NCBI GenBank assembly: GCA_021324455.1
Contig: JAJPJA010000150.1
Span: 1 to 64,000 of the forward strand
Length of the DNA stretch: 64,000 bases
Direction: 5' to 3'
Origin: Pseudomonadota bacterium
Lineage (GTDB): Bacteria; Desulfobacterota; Binatia; Binatales; Binataceae
Each line of letters opens with the position of its first letter. Position 1 is the first letter of the stretch. The position numbers and the translations under genes were made by a program. The notes beneath the pieces are model-generated. The model did not search any database. It was not told the DNA's origin and worked only from the letters and a program-made list of their open reading frames with translations. Positions 17,573-26,466 of the stretch are shown here, one piece after another.

Positions 17573-19015
17573 CTATCCCTTGCGCCGGAGCAGCTCGTCG
17601 ACGCGCGCAATCAGCGGCTTCAGATCGGTCGCGTCCACCAGCGCGCTCGCCATCCGCACCGGGTCGCCGAAAAAAAACCGCTCGTACAGCATTTGGCGTC
17701 CGGCGAACGCGCTGCCCGCCGCGTCCCACGCCAAACGGTACAGCGCGACCCGATCACGCGCGAGCGCGCCGGCGGCAGCCAGGTAGCGTTCAAGGTCCGC
17801 CTGCAGCGGACCGGCGAAATCCGACTCCGCCGGCGTGGCCATCAGGCTCGAAGAGGAATTAAGCTGGATGATCTCCACCAAGCGCGGATACAAACGGGGG
17901 AAGAGATTGCGCGCGACGTCCAGCGGCGGCCGCGCCGGCACGAACTCGCCCCATCGATCCTGATGCGCGTCGGCCTCGGCGGCGCGCAGGCACGAGCGCA
18001 TCTGCTCCGCCGCCATGATCATCTCGGCGGGGCGGTCGCGCACATGCGCCAGCGCCATCGCGTCGCTCACGTCGGCGATTTTCGCGGCCAGGCCGAGCAT
18101 GAACTCCGCTTTGACGGCGTTCTTCACCACCACCTGATGCATCATGTTCACGACCGCGTTGGTGTCGGCGTAAACCGAATTGCAGCGCGCGATATCGCCG
18201 CACAAAAACACGCGCTCCCACGGAATCAGCACCTGGTCGAACACCACCACGCAGTCCATCTCGTCGAAGCGCGAGGCCAGCGGCGCGTCGAAATGCGACC
18301 GGCCCAAATCGAGCGGATCGCGGCAGATGAATTTCAGTCCGGGGGCGTTGCAGTTGATGGCAAAAGCCAGGGCGAACTGCTCCGCGGCCGCTTCCGCCTT
18401 GAGCACGGTTGAGGGAAACACGATCAGTTCCTCGGCCAGCGGGCCCAGCGTGGCCAAAACGCGCGCACCGCTGACAACGATGCCGCGGTCGTTCCGGTCC
18501 ACCATGCGCAGGGCGAGCTCGGCGTCGGTCTGCCCGGCCCATCCGGCGGCGCGGCTGGCGCGCGGATTGACCAGCGTGTGCGTCGCGCACCAGTCGTTGT
18601 CGCGCGCGCAGCGGTAGTAGGACTGGATATTGTCGCCGAAGCGCGGATCGCTTTGCGCGAAAAACTGCCACGCCGCCGCCATCGCGGCAATGCTCGCGTT
18701 GAGATAGTCGGGGGTGCGCCCCAGCATCCCGCCGCTGAACTCGGCCCAGCGCCGGAACATCGCGCTGCGCCGGGCCACGTCCTGCGCGCTGCGCGGCTGA
18801 ATGAATGACATGCCCGCGCGGCCACCGCCTTCCAGACGATAGGTCATCGCCTCGGGATGCTCGATCTGCATGTCGTAGAGCGAGGCGATGGAGTCGGCGC
18901 AATGCCGCAGCGCCGGATGTGTGGTCGGATCCTCGACGCGCGCGCCGCCGATCCAGACCTCAGCTTTGAGTTTGCGCAAAGCGCTTAGATAGTTGTTGCC
19001 CGACCGCGCGCCCAT
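17573..19015 (-). CDS. hpaB: HpaB-type flavin-dependent phenol hydroxylase (oxygenase component)
   Basis: 480 residues, the normal length for 4-hydroxyphenylacetate 3-monooxygenase oxygenase subunits. Recognisable segments: YDMQIEHPEAMTY near 48, RTPDYLNASIAAM, GIVVSGARVLATL, and SRFDEMDCVVVFDQVLIPWE, the FADH2- and substrate-binding core. The start ATG overlaps the TGA of the upstream DapA-family gene (TGATG), indicating coupled translation. No HpaC-type flavin reductase lies in the window, so reduced flavin must come from elsewhere. The hpaD and hpaE neighbours suggest hydroxylation of 4-hydroxyphenylacetate or a close analogue to a catechol, although other HpaB-family members act differently. 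Confidence 0.78.
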   Translation of the reverse strand: MGARSGNNYLSALRKLKAEVWIGGARVEDPTTHPALRHCADSIASLYDMQIEHPEAMTYRLEGGGRAGMSFIQPRSAQDVARRSAMFRRWAEFSGGMLGRTPDYLNASIAAMAAAWQFFAQSDPRFGDNIQSYYRCARDNDWCATHTLVNPRASRAAGWAGQTDAELALRMVDRNDRGIVVSGARVLATLGPLAEELIVFPSTVLKAEAAAEQFALAFAINCNAPGLKFICRDPLDLGRSHFDAPLASRFDEMDCVVVFDQVLIPWERVFLCGDIARCNSVYADTNAVVNMMHQVVVKNAVKAEFMLGLAAKIADVSDAMALAHVRDRPAEMIMAAEQMRSCLRAAEADAHQDRWGEFVPARPPLDVARNLFPRLYPRLVEIIQLNSSSSLMATPAESDFAGPLQADLERYLAAAGALARDRVALYRLAWDAAGSAFAGRQMLYERFFFGDPVRMASALVDATDLKPLIARVDELLRRKG

Positions 19016-19902
19016 CACAGTATCTCCATCAGCCTGGGCAGACGGCTTTTGATCAAATCGGCGGCGCCCTCCGGGGCCATGTAGGGCGGCCGCGCCGGAC
19101 CCATGTCAATTCCGGTGGCGACGCTGGCGGTAACCTTGGTCGTCCCCAGATGGCCCAGGGTTTCCTCGCCGCCGCGCGGAAAGCATCGATTGAGCCGCCG
19201 CTGAATCTCTTCGGCCCGCTTCAACTCTCCGTTTCCGAATGATTTAAGCAGCGCGGCGGCGGCGGGTACCGCAAACACGTTGATGAAACCGCCGGCGGCG
19301 CCCAGCATCAATCCGGCCAGCAGGGCGCGGAAGGTGTTGTAGATGTCGATGCGTGCGGCGATCTCGTCGTACAGCGCTTCAAGATGCTGCAAGTCGGTCA
19401 GCACTTCCTTCATTGCCACGATATTCGGGATGCCGGCCAGTTTGCCGGCAAACCGCGGCGAAATCGTGAATTTGCTCAGTGCGGGATTATGATAGATCAC
19501 GACCGGCGGTCCCGCGGCTTCGGCCACCATCCGGTAATGGCGCTCCACTTCCAGCTCTCCGCAGCGCCAGTAATAGGGCGGAATCACCTGCTGCGCGTCG
19601 AAACCCATCCGCGCCGCGTGCCTGGCGTAGCTGAGCGTCTCCAGCGTGGTCGCGCCCGAGGTCATGGCAACGGCGCAAATTCCCGGATGTCGGCGGGTTT
19701 CCTCCAACGTGACTTCCCAGGCGCGCAGCCGCTCCGCTTCGCTCAGATGCACAAACTCGCCGATTGAAGGCGTGGCGACAATCCCCTGCGCGCCGGAATC
19801 GATCGCCCATCGCACCTCCGCGCGCAGCGCCTCTTCATTGAGCATGTAGTCCGGTGTAAACGGCGTCACCAGCATCGCAATAATCCCATGCGCCAGCTTC
19901 AC
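19015..19902 (-). CDS. DapA/NanA-family aldolase or lyase
   Basis: 295 residues, a TIM-barrel of the dihydrodipicolinate synthase/N-acetylneuraminate lyase family. The catalytic Tyr is in YHNP and the Schiff-base Lys in AMKEV; the early TPFTPD is family-typical. GGGGAG precedes a GTG start at 19902. The gene is coupled to the hydroxylase (shared TGATG) and lies in the aromatic-cleavage operon, so it probably handles an oxo-acid such as a product of meta-cleavage rather than lysine biosynthesis (inference). A GGG-like substitution pattern in the active-site loop cannot be interpreted by eye. Confidence 0.82.
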   Translation of the reverse strand: MKLAHGIIAMLVTPFTPDYMLNEEALRAEVRWAIDSGAQGIVATPSIGEFVHLSEAERLRAWEVTLEETRRHPGICAVAMTSGATTLETLSYARHAARMGFDAQQVIPPYYWRCGELEVERHYRMVAEAAGPPVVIYHNPALSKFTISPRFAGKLAGIPNIVAMKEVLTDLQHLEALYDEIAARIDIYNTFRALLAGLMLGAAGGFINVFAVPAAAALLKSFGNGELKRAEEIQRRLNRCFPRGGEETLGHLGTTKVTASVATGIDMGPARPPYMAPEGAADLIKSRLPRLMEIL

Positions 19903-20041
19903 GATGAATTCTCCCCAAGGTCAGGATAAAGTCGCTGCCCTGTCCCCGATGGTCATTCCGAGCGTGCGAGAAATCCCTTCCGCAACGCTCAGGATGGCGT
20001 TGAGAGACGCCTGCGGTTGAACTGCAAACGCCCTTGCGCCC
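19903..20041. other. Gap with degenerate interspersed-repeat sequence
   Basis: 139 nt between two same-strand genes of the aromatic operon. Read on the minus strand it contains CTGAGCGTTGCGG, GATTTCTCGC and CTCGGAATGACC, a pattern that resembles a common class of dispersed bacterial repeats (ends in 'ggaatgac'). Only one copy occurs in the window, so the assignment is tentative. It splits the operon into two transcription-coupled halves. Confidence 0.35.
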
Positions 20042-20923
20042 TCACATTCCCCGCGGCGGGGCGAAATAAAAAATCGCCTGGCCCGTGCCCAACGCCGCCT
20101 CATAGCGGCCGAACTGATCGCCGCGCCAATTCCATCGGCGGCCGCCCATCGCGCCCGCCATCATCAGGTAATGCGAAAAACGGCCTTCGGGCGAGCATTG
20201 CGCGCGATATTCTTCCGCATGCGCGATCACCTGGTCATGCCGTCCGGCGCGAAACCATTCCATGATGCGTTGGTCGAACGCGCGGTTCTCCGGCGTGCTG
20301 ATATCGTCGGGCGACGCCGAGGCGTGCTCGCGCGCATGATCGTAATCCCAGAACTTGTGCGACATCCCGCCCGAAGCTACCAGCACCACGCGCCGGTTGC
20401 CTGCGCGCACCGCGTCGGCCAGCGCGCCGCCGAAGTTCAAATCATTCTCGATCGACGCGGTCTGGCATACGCCGATCGACAGCACGCGCCGCGCCGCGGG
20501 CGGCGGATTGAAATACGCCATCACCGTCAGCGTCGGATAATGAATCGGCAGGTTGCGATGGGCGCTGGCCACGGCATGCATCCCGCGCCCGCGCGCCGCC
20601 TGCTCGATCGCGCGCGCCAGTTCGGGATCGCCCTGGTAATCGTAAGCCATCTCGTGCAGCATCTCGGGCAACTCTTCGGAAGTGTAAAGGCCGCTCAGGC
20701 GCGGATGCGCATTGATCACGTAATCCAGAGTGGTGAACCAATGCGAATCGAACAGCACGAAGGTATCGAAATCAAGAGCGCGCAGGCGCTCGCGGTAGAG
20801 CCGATCCATCGCATCGTAAAAGGTTGAAACGTTGCGGCCCATGTAAGCCCTGCGCGCGGCCGGATCACGAATCGTAAGCCGCGGCACGTGGGTGGTGAAA
20901 ATCGCGGCGGCCACCTCACCCAT
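20042..20923 (-). CDS. hpaD: 3,4-Dihydroxyphenylacetate 2,3-dioxygenase (LigB-type)
   Basis: 293 residues. Closely follows the pattern of enterobacterial HpaD: TTHVPRL near residue 10, a DSHW metal-site segment near 59, LYTSEELPEMLHEM, NDLNFGGALADA, and a second metal and catalytic region ASGGMSHKFW. LigB-type enzymes use a non-haem Fe(II) to open catechol rings at the meta position. The start ATG overlaps the stop of the upstream aldehyde dehydrogenase gene by 8 nt. The product would be 5-carboxymethyl-2-hydroxymuconate semialdehyde if homoprotocatechuate is the substrate, consistent with the HpaE neighbour. Confidence 0.85.
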   Translation of the reverse strand: MGEVAAAIFTTHVPRLTIRDPAARRAYMGRNVSTFYDAMDRLYRERLRALDFDTFVLFDSHWFTTLDYVINAHPRLSGLYTSEELPEMLHEMAYDYQGDPELARAIEQAARGRGMHAVASAHRNLPIHYPTLTVMAYFNPPPAARRVLSIGVCQTASIENDLNFGGALADAVRAGNRRVVLVASGGMSHKFWDYDHAREHASASPDDISTPENRAFDQRIMEWFRAGRHDQVIAHAEEYRAQCSPEGRFSHYLMMAGAMGGRRWNWRGDQFGRYEAALGTGQAIFYFAPPRGM

Positions 20924-22388
20924 CCCGCTCTTCCTCCGTATAGGTCATGCATACCAGCTTGGGTTCGGTCCAGAATTCCAGGCTGTAGCGTCCGCCCTGG
21001 CGGCCCAGCCCGCTGCTGCGCGCGCCGCCAAAGGGCGTTCTCAGGTCGCGCAGGAAAAAGCTGTTCACCCAAACCATCCCGGTCCGAATCCGATCCGCCA
21101 TCCGCAGCGTGCGCTCGAGGTTGGAGGTCCACAGGTACGCCGCCAGACCGTAGCTGCCCGCATTGGCCATCGCGGCCGCCTCCTCCTCGTCGCCGAAGCG
21201 TTCGATGGTCAGCACGGGGCCGAAGATTTCCTCGCATACGGCGCGCGAGCGCGGCGCCACGCGGTCGAGAATCGTGGGAGGGTAATAGAATCCGCGCCGC
21301 TGCTCGGGCATCTTGCCTCCGGCAAGCAATTGCGCCCCCTCGGCGACCGCTTCCCGGACAAAACGATGAACGCGATCGCGATGGGCCGCGGTGATGAGCG
21401 GGCCGTATTCGGTCCTGTCGTCGAGGGGATCGCCGATGCGCAGCCGGCCGGCCTCTTCGACCACCATCGGGATGAACTGGTCGGCGATGCTCCGCTCGAC
21501 CAGCAGACGCGATCCGGCGACGCACGACTGGCCCTGGCTGCGGAAGATGGAACGGGCCACGCCGGCGGCGGATCGTTTCAAATCGGCATCGGCAAATACC
21601 AAATTGGGAGATTTGCCGCCCAACTCCAGCGCCACGCGCTTCAGTGATTGCGCCGCCGCGCTCATCACCGCACGTCCCGTAGCAACGCCGCCTGTGAACG
21701 CGACGCCGTCTACGCCGGGATGCGATACGAGGGCGGCGCCGGCTTCGCCCATCCCCGAAACGATGTTGATCACGCCGGGCGGTATCGAGGCTTCGTTGGC
21801 AATCTCGCCCAGCGCCAGGCAGGTCAGCGGCGCCAGCTCCGAGGGCTTGAGCACGCAGGTGTTGCCGGCGGCCAGGCATGGCCCCAGATTCCACGTCGCC
21901 AGCATCAGGGGCGAGTTCCACGGAATGATAATCGCGCCGGCTCCCAGCGCGGCGCGCGCGGTCAGATTGACCAGGCGCACGCCGCCGCCGAGAAATTGGG
22001 CCGCGCCGAAAGAGGCGTCCTGGGTCCAGGTTTCGGCCTGGGCGGCGAAAAAGCGGATATTGCGGGCGGCCCGCGCGACGTCATGGTTGATACATTCGCT
22101 GACCGGCTTGCCGACGTCGCGCGCTTCAAGCGTGCCGAGTTCGCGCGCGCGCCGTTCGATCCCGTCGGCCAGGCGGCCCAGCAGCTTGCCGCGCTGCTCC
22201 GAAGTCATCCGGGGCCATGGTCCGCGGTCGGCGGCGTCGCGGGCGGCGGCGACCGCCCGGCTGACGTCGGCCGCCGCGGCCTGTGCAACCAGCGCGATTT
22301 GCTCTTCAGTGGCGGGCTCGATGTCGGCAAAACGCTGCCCGCTCTGCGCCGGGACATATTTCCCGCCGATGAACAGATCCGTATGCAT
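20916..22388 (-). CDS. hpaE: 5-Carboxymethyl-2-hydroxymuconate semialdehyde dehydrogenase
   Basis: 490 residues, aldehyde dehydrogenase superfamily. The catalytic Cys is in GQSCVAGSR, the general-base Glu in LELGGKSPN, and the NAD-fold loop in FTGGVATGR. The C-terminal VNSFFLRDLRTPFGG closely matches the HpaE pattern VNxxFxRDLRxxFGG, not seen in general ALDHs. The ATG at 22388 has AGGAG at 6-nt spacing; the longer upstream frame overlaps a membrane-protein gene and is rejected. It oxidises the ring-cleavage semialdehyde to the dicarboxylate with NAD+. Its stop overlaps the hpaD start. Confidence 0.82.
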   Translation of the reverse strand: MHTDLFIGGKYVPAQSGQRFADIEPATEEQIALVAQAAAADVSRAVAAARDAADRGPWPRMTSEQRGKLLGRLADGIERRARELGTLEARDVGKPVSECINHDVARAARNIRFFAAQAETWTQDASFGAAQFLGGGVRLVNLTARAALGAGAIIIPWNSPLMLATWNLGPCLAAGNTCVLKPSELAPLTCLALGEIANEASIPPGVINIVSGMGEAGAALVSHPGVDGVAFTGGVATGRAVMSAAAQSLKRVALELGGKSPNLVFADADLKRSAAGVARSIFRSQGQSCVAGSRLLVERSIADQFIPMVVEEAGRLRIGDPLDDRTEYGPLITAAHRDRVHRFVREAVAEGAQLLAGGKMPEQRRGFYYPPTILDRVAPRSRAVCEEIFGPVLTIERFGDEEEAAAMANAGSYGLAAYLWTSNLERTLRMADRIRTGMVWVNSFFLRDLRTPFGGARSSGLGRQGGRYSLEFWTEPKLVCMTYTEEERDG

Positions 22389-22447
22389 AGGCGACTCCTG
22401 GAACGATCGGCTCCTGTAAACAGGGTCGCTCCGGATGAGCCCGAGGA

Positions 22448-23002
22448 TCAAGCCGTTTGCCGGCCGCCGATGGGACCCGGTTCGGCGCGCGAGCGGCCGG
22501 CGGCTTCGCATCGGTGCCGCAGCCACAGCAGCGTGACCCCGGTAATCGGGATCAGGATGTCGGTATAGCAGATCACCCCGGCATTGCCGGAGGCGAAGTT
22601 GTGAGCGGTGATCATCTGGTACAGATGGCCGCCGGCCGCTCCGAGCAGGAACATCGCGGGCCCGGCAATCGCCGCGAGTCTCAGATCGAAGCTGCCGCGA
22701 AACGCCAGAAATCCGACCAGCGAGAAACCCAAACTGGCGAACCCGACTTCGGCCTGGAACGGGCTGTCCCGCCATCCGATGAGCCGCGCGCTCAGCTCGC
22801 CAAAAAACACGTGAACCACGAAATTGTACAAAAAGCTGAAGCCGATCGAGAACAGGATGAAATACGAGATCAGCGCTTCCATCAGCGCTGCCGATGTACG
22901 AGGGGTCTCGGCGCGGGCCAACGAGATCATCGAAGCGATCAGTCCGATCACGAGGAAGGTCAGAGTAAAATTGCCCAGGATGAATGCGATGATATCGCCC
23001 AC
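22448..23002 (-). CDS. DUF6790-family membrane protein
   Basis: 184 residues with about five to six hydrophobic helices. Diagnostic conserved stretch: HVFFGELSARLIGWRDSPF, followed by EVGFASLGF. GTG at 23002 is chosen (GAGG 8 nt upstream) because it starts just before the first helix; a longer ATG start at 23050 has no ribosome site. It is 59 nt upstream of hpaE on the same strand and may be the first gene of that operon. Function unknown; transport of the aromatic substrate is conceivable but unsupported. Confidence 0.7.
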   Translation of the reverse strand: MGDIIAFILGNFTLTFLVIGLIASMISLARAETPRTSAALMEALISYFILFSIGFSFLYNFVVHVFFGELSARLIGWRDSPFQAEVGFASLGFSLVGFLAFRGSFDLRLAAIAGPAMFLLGAAGGHLYQMITAHNFASGNAGVICYTDILIPITGVTLLWLRHRCEAAGRSRAEPGPIGGRQTA

Positions 23003-23343
23003 GGGTGCGCCTCGCTTTATCGGCTGAATGTCTACAACATGGCGGACCATTAACTCAGAGTTTCGGCCGGCGCAATCAGGCGCCCGGAGCCGCGGCCTTA
23101 CTTCCACAATCGATGCTGTCGAAAGGCCCGGGGCGGACCGCGGCGCGGGCCGGATGCAGCTCGCGTCCTCGCCGGCCGCGGCAATGCAATGGATCGGGAC
23201 TGGCCTTTATGAAGACGAGTATGTCAAAGTGGCGGATGAGCGGAAGGTCGGAGCCGAACCGTGAGGAAACCGCGGTTCGCGCCGCCAGCTTGCGCGCCGC
23301 GCCCGGACGCGGTCAGGGCTGCAAATAAGAGGAGGTCCTTCGC

Positions 23344-24504
23344 ATGTCAAATCACGGCTTCAAGGTAATCGACTCCGACATGCATATTATCGAGCCCGCC
23401 GATCTGTGGCAGCGCTACATCGATCCCGAATTCAAGGCGGGAGCGCCGATCGGCGACACGGCTCCATTCCCGCGCAATATCGGGGTGAATCTGCCCTTTG
23501 GAATGCCCGCGCAGCATCCCGGCGTTCAGCCGCACATGGCCAACTGGTGGCGCGCGTTGGGCAAACATATGGCTCCGGTGGAGCATGAATATGAGTTTGC
23601 GGCGCGGCGCGGCTTCGACGGCGTCTCGCAGCTCGAGGCGATGGATCGCGAAGGCATCGACGTCGCCTTCCTGTACCCGTCCCGGGGTCTGTTCGTGCTC
23701 GGAGTCGATAGCAGCGAAACCGCCGGTTCCAGGGGTATCGAACCTGCGCTGGCCGCCGCGATTGCCCGCGCCTACAACGACTGGCTGTACGAGTTCATGG
23801 CGCCCGATCGCAAGCGGATGTACGGCGCGGCGATGATCGCGCCGCATGAGGTAAAAGCGGCCGTGGCTGAAACCCGCAGATGCGTGGAGAACTACGGCTT
23901 CAAGGCGATCTTCCTGCTGCCCGGCCAGGTCAACCGGCGCCCGTGGCACGACCCCCATTACGACCCGCTGTGGGCGGAATGCGAACAGCTCGGCATCCCG
24001 GTCGTGTTTCATGGCGGCGGCCCGGATTATTTGAACGACTTCGGCCAGGGACTGTACGACAAGCTGATGCTGTGGCACACGTTTTCGCACAGCCTGGGTC
24101 CGATGGCGGCGCTGGTCAGCTTCGCGGGCGGCGGCGTGCTGGAGCGGTTTCCAAAGCTGCGCGCCGGCTTTCTGGAGGCGAATTGCTCGTGGGCGCCCTG
24201 GCTGCTCGCGCGCCTGGACGACCATTACGAGGAATACATCGGGCGCTTCGAAGTAAAGCTGTCCAAACTGCCGTCGGAGCATTTCCGCGACAACTGCTAC
24301 GTTTCGATCGAGGCGGACGAAAAGCCGGCAGGCATGGTGGTCGACTATCTCGGCGATGACAACGTCGTGTTCTCCACCGACTATCCGCATCCGGACAGCA
24401 AGTTCCCGCACGCGGTGGAGAAGTTTCTCACCTTGTCCCTGAGCGACCAGACCAGGCGCAAATTCCTGTGGGACAACTGCGCGCGGCTGTACGACATAGA
24501 CTGA
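23344..24504 (+). CDS. Amidohydrolase-2 family metal-dependent hydrolase
   Basis: 386 residues. The N-terminal DSDMHIIEP segment supplies the first metal-site residues; FHGGG in the middle and STDYPHPDS near the C-terminus supply the second histidine and the catalytic Asp. This combination defines the amidohydrolase_2 (ACMSD/gamma-resorcylate decarboxylase-related) superfamily, common in aromatic and steroid degradation. GAGGAGG at optimal spacing precedes the ATG. The promoter lies in the 341-nt divergent gap from the DUF6790 gene, in which I see no other gene. Either hydrolysis or decarboxylation is possible. Confidence 0.85.
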   Translation: MSNHGFKVIDSDMHIIEPADLWQRYIDPEFKAGAPIGDTAPFPRNIGVNLPFGMPAQHPGVQPHMANWWRALGKHMAPVEHEYEFAARRGFDGVSQLEAMDREGIDVAFLYPSRGLFVLGVDSSETAGSRGIEPALAAAIARAYNDWLYEFMAPDRKRMYGAAMIAPHEVKAAVAETRRCVENYGFKAIFLLPGQVNRRPWHDPHYDPLWAECEQLGIPVVFHGGGPDYLNDFGQGLYDKLMLWHTFSHSLGPMAALVSFAGGGVLERFPKLRAGFLEANCSWAPWLLARLDDHYEEYIGRFEVKLSKLPSEHFRDNCYVSIEADEKPAGMVVDYLGDDNVVFSTDYPHPDSKFPHAVEKFLTLSLSDQTRRKFLWDNCARLYDID

Positions 24505-24569
24505 CGCATCCGGTCCGCAGAGGCTGACACTGACCCGCCCGCCCGTCGAGTTGAACGCGCACTGCGCAC

Positions 24570-25342
24570 TTACTGCACGGCGATCGGGATGCGGACGTCG
24601 AAGTCGGAGGTGACCGCGACGCCGTCTTTCATCGCGGGAAAGAATTTCCACTGCCTGAGCGTCTCCAGCAGAATCTCGTTGAGGCGCGGATTCGGAGTGG
24701 GTTTCAGCAGGGTGACGCGTACGTCGCCCTCGGGCGAGACCTTGAAGTGCGCGACCGCCACGGTGGAAAACGGGGTCTCGCGCATGTCGTCGGGGATAGT
24801 CGGCGTCGGCGCGTACATCGCGCGGGCGCCGGAGCTGTCGCTGCCCAGACCGGCGCCAGCGCCCGTACCGGTTCCGCCGCCGACGCCGCCGCCCTCCCTG
24901 ACGCTGGCGCTTCCGTGTTCAATCGCGCCCGATGCCGGACCCACGGCGGGCGGGGACATCACCGGATGCTCAGCGTGCTTGAGAGTGCCGAAAGCGGAGG
25001 GCGGCGCCATCGCTATCGGATGCGCCTTCTCCAATTTTTTGGCATGATGCAGGGTCGGCTTCGGTCTCGCTTTCGGCACCGGTTTGGTCATCAGCGGCGC
25101 CGGACGCATCGCGGGATGCGCGGGCGCGCCGCCGCCCTGCAATCCGGCCGGCGCCGGGATTTCACGATGCGCGCTTCGATCGCAGCCGGCGGCGGTTGCG
25201 GCAGGGCGCGCTGCTCGAGCATCCGGGCGAAGCTGGCGAGCAGAACCACCCAGGCGGCCAGTGCGCCGAGGATAATCCACGGCAGGCGGCGCCATGGTTG
25301 GTCGAAATTCTCGCGCCAGTGCAGTTGCGCGTGCGCGTTCAT
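24570..25342 (-). pseudogene. tonB: TonB-family energy transducer, frameshifted
   Basis: The N-terminal part begins at the ATG at 25342, overlapping the exbD stop (ATGA). It has about 20 residues, then one membrane helix (PWIILGALAAWVVLLASFA) and a Pro-rich start (PQPPPAAIEARIV). In this frame the sequence then degenerates into Arg-rich nonsense. The continuation EIPAPAGLQGGG, a Pro/Lys/Ala-rich spacer, a Gly-rich segment and a C-terminal TonB domain (FSTVAVAHFKV, ETLRQWKFFPA) lie in the next frame and run to the stop at 24570. The switch falls at about 25160-25165, where one extra G would restore a protein of about 258 residues. Either a real inactivating mutation or a sequencing/assembly error. 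Confidence 0.75.
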
Positions 25343-25740
25343 TCGCGTTTGACCGCGATCTGGAAATGCTCGACGCCGGCGCGCCGCGCCGCCAGCATCG
25401 CCTCGACCACGATTCCTTCCGGGGCCGCGGTGTCCGCCGCGACCACCAGGCCCGGGTCGCGCCCTTGCAGCATCCGCCTGAGAATCAAGGCGAGGTTATC
25501 GACCGTGACCGGCGTCTTGTCCAGAAACAATTTCCTGTCGCGGGTGACGGTCAGCGTAACCGGCTCCTTGTGCTGCAGGCTTTCCGCCTCGCCTTTGGGC
25601 AGATTGACGCCGATGGAATTGAGGCTCTGCATCGCGAGCGACGCGAGCATGAAAGTAACCAGGAGAAAGAACATCACGTCGATCATCGGGATGATCTCGA
25701 TGCGTCCCTTGCGATAGCTGCGCGCTCGTTTCAGTTTCAT
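25339..25740 (-). CDS. exbD: ExbD-type biopolymer transport protein
   Basis: 133 residues with one N-terminal membrane helix containing the essential Asp (IPMIDVMFFLLV, Asp21), the proton-conducting residue. The periplasmic domain is of normal size. It overlaps exbB by 4 nt upstream and tonB by 4 nt downstream (both ATGA), so the three subunits are made together. Works with ExbB to energise TonB. Confidence 0.9.
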   Translation of the reverse strand: MKLKRARSYRKGRIEIIPMIDVMFFLLVTFMLASLAMQSLNSIGVNLPKGEAESLQHKEPVTLTVTRDRKLFLDKTPVTVDNLALILRRMLQGRDPGLVVAADTAAPEGIVVEAMLAARRAGVEHFQIAVKRE

Positions 25741-26429
25741 CGTGGCGCTCTGGCCTCGCGCGACGGCAGCCGGTGCACGCCGGAGTCGGGATCGGCCGCC
25801 CCGCTCTCCTGATCGAGGCGGATATGATCGACCAGCCGCGAGCCCAGCCGTTCCATCCGATCCAGCGCATGCGATTGCATGCGGGAGAAGAAGTTGAAAC
25901 CGAACAGCGCCATAAGCGCAATGAACAAGCCCAGCGCGGTCGCAATCAGCGCCTGCGCGACGCCGGCGGTGACCTCATGCGGCGCGACCAGACCGGAGCT
26001 GCCAATCACGTTGAAGGCCGCCATCATGCCGGTAATCGTGCCGAGCAGACCCATCAGGGGCGCGGCCGTAACGACGGTTTCGAGCAGCCACAGCCCGCGG
26101 TTGAGCACCTTTTCGATCAGCCCCGCTTCATCGCCGGCGCGCGACTCGACCCACCATGCGGGCTCGGTGCGATTATCGGCGATCACTTTCAAAAAGCGGC
26201 CGTAAGCGTTGGCGGGACCCAAGCGCGCCAGTTGGCGTTCCAGCTCCTCCCAGGAAAAGCCGTAGGTCTCGACCAGATTGGCCAGTTCGGCGGGGAGCCT
26301 CAGACAGCGCAGGTAGGCCGCCGCGCGGTCGAGAATTATCGCGACCGCCAGCACGCCGAGCACAAGCAGCGGGTAAACCATCGCGCCGCCGTAGCGGAGC
26401 GAGTCCCATGCGGTTTGTAATGCGTTCAT
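25737..26429 (-). CDS. exbB: ExbB/TolQ/MotA-family proton channel
   Basis: 230 residues. Three helices, the first near 14-36 and the two conserved ones in LLETVVTAAPLMGLLGTITGMMAAF and HEVTAGVAQALIATALGL, the diagnostic MotA/TolQ/ExbB region. ATG at 26429 is used (GGAG 5 nt upstream); an in-frame TTG 21 nt earlier is rejected. It follows the TonB-dependent receptor gene by 37 nt, so receptor and energiser are co-transcribed. Confidence 0.9.
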   Translation of the reverse strand: MNALQTAWDSLRYGGAMVYPLLVLGVLAVAIILDRAAAYLRCLRLPAELANLVETYGFSWEELERQLARLGPANAYGRFLKVIADNRTEPAWWVESRAGDEAGLIEKVLNRGLWLLETVVTAAPLMGLLGTITGMMAAFNVIGSSGLVAPHEVTAGVAQALIATALGLFIALMALFGFNFFSRMQSHALDRMERLGSRLVDHIRLDQESGAADPDSGVHRLPSREARAPR

Positions 26430-26466
26430 ATCGACTCCATCGGCGGGCAAGCCTTCCGCCGCAAGC

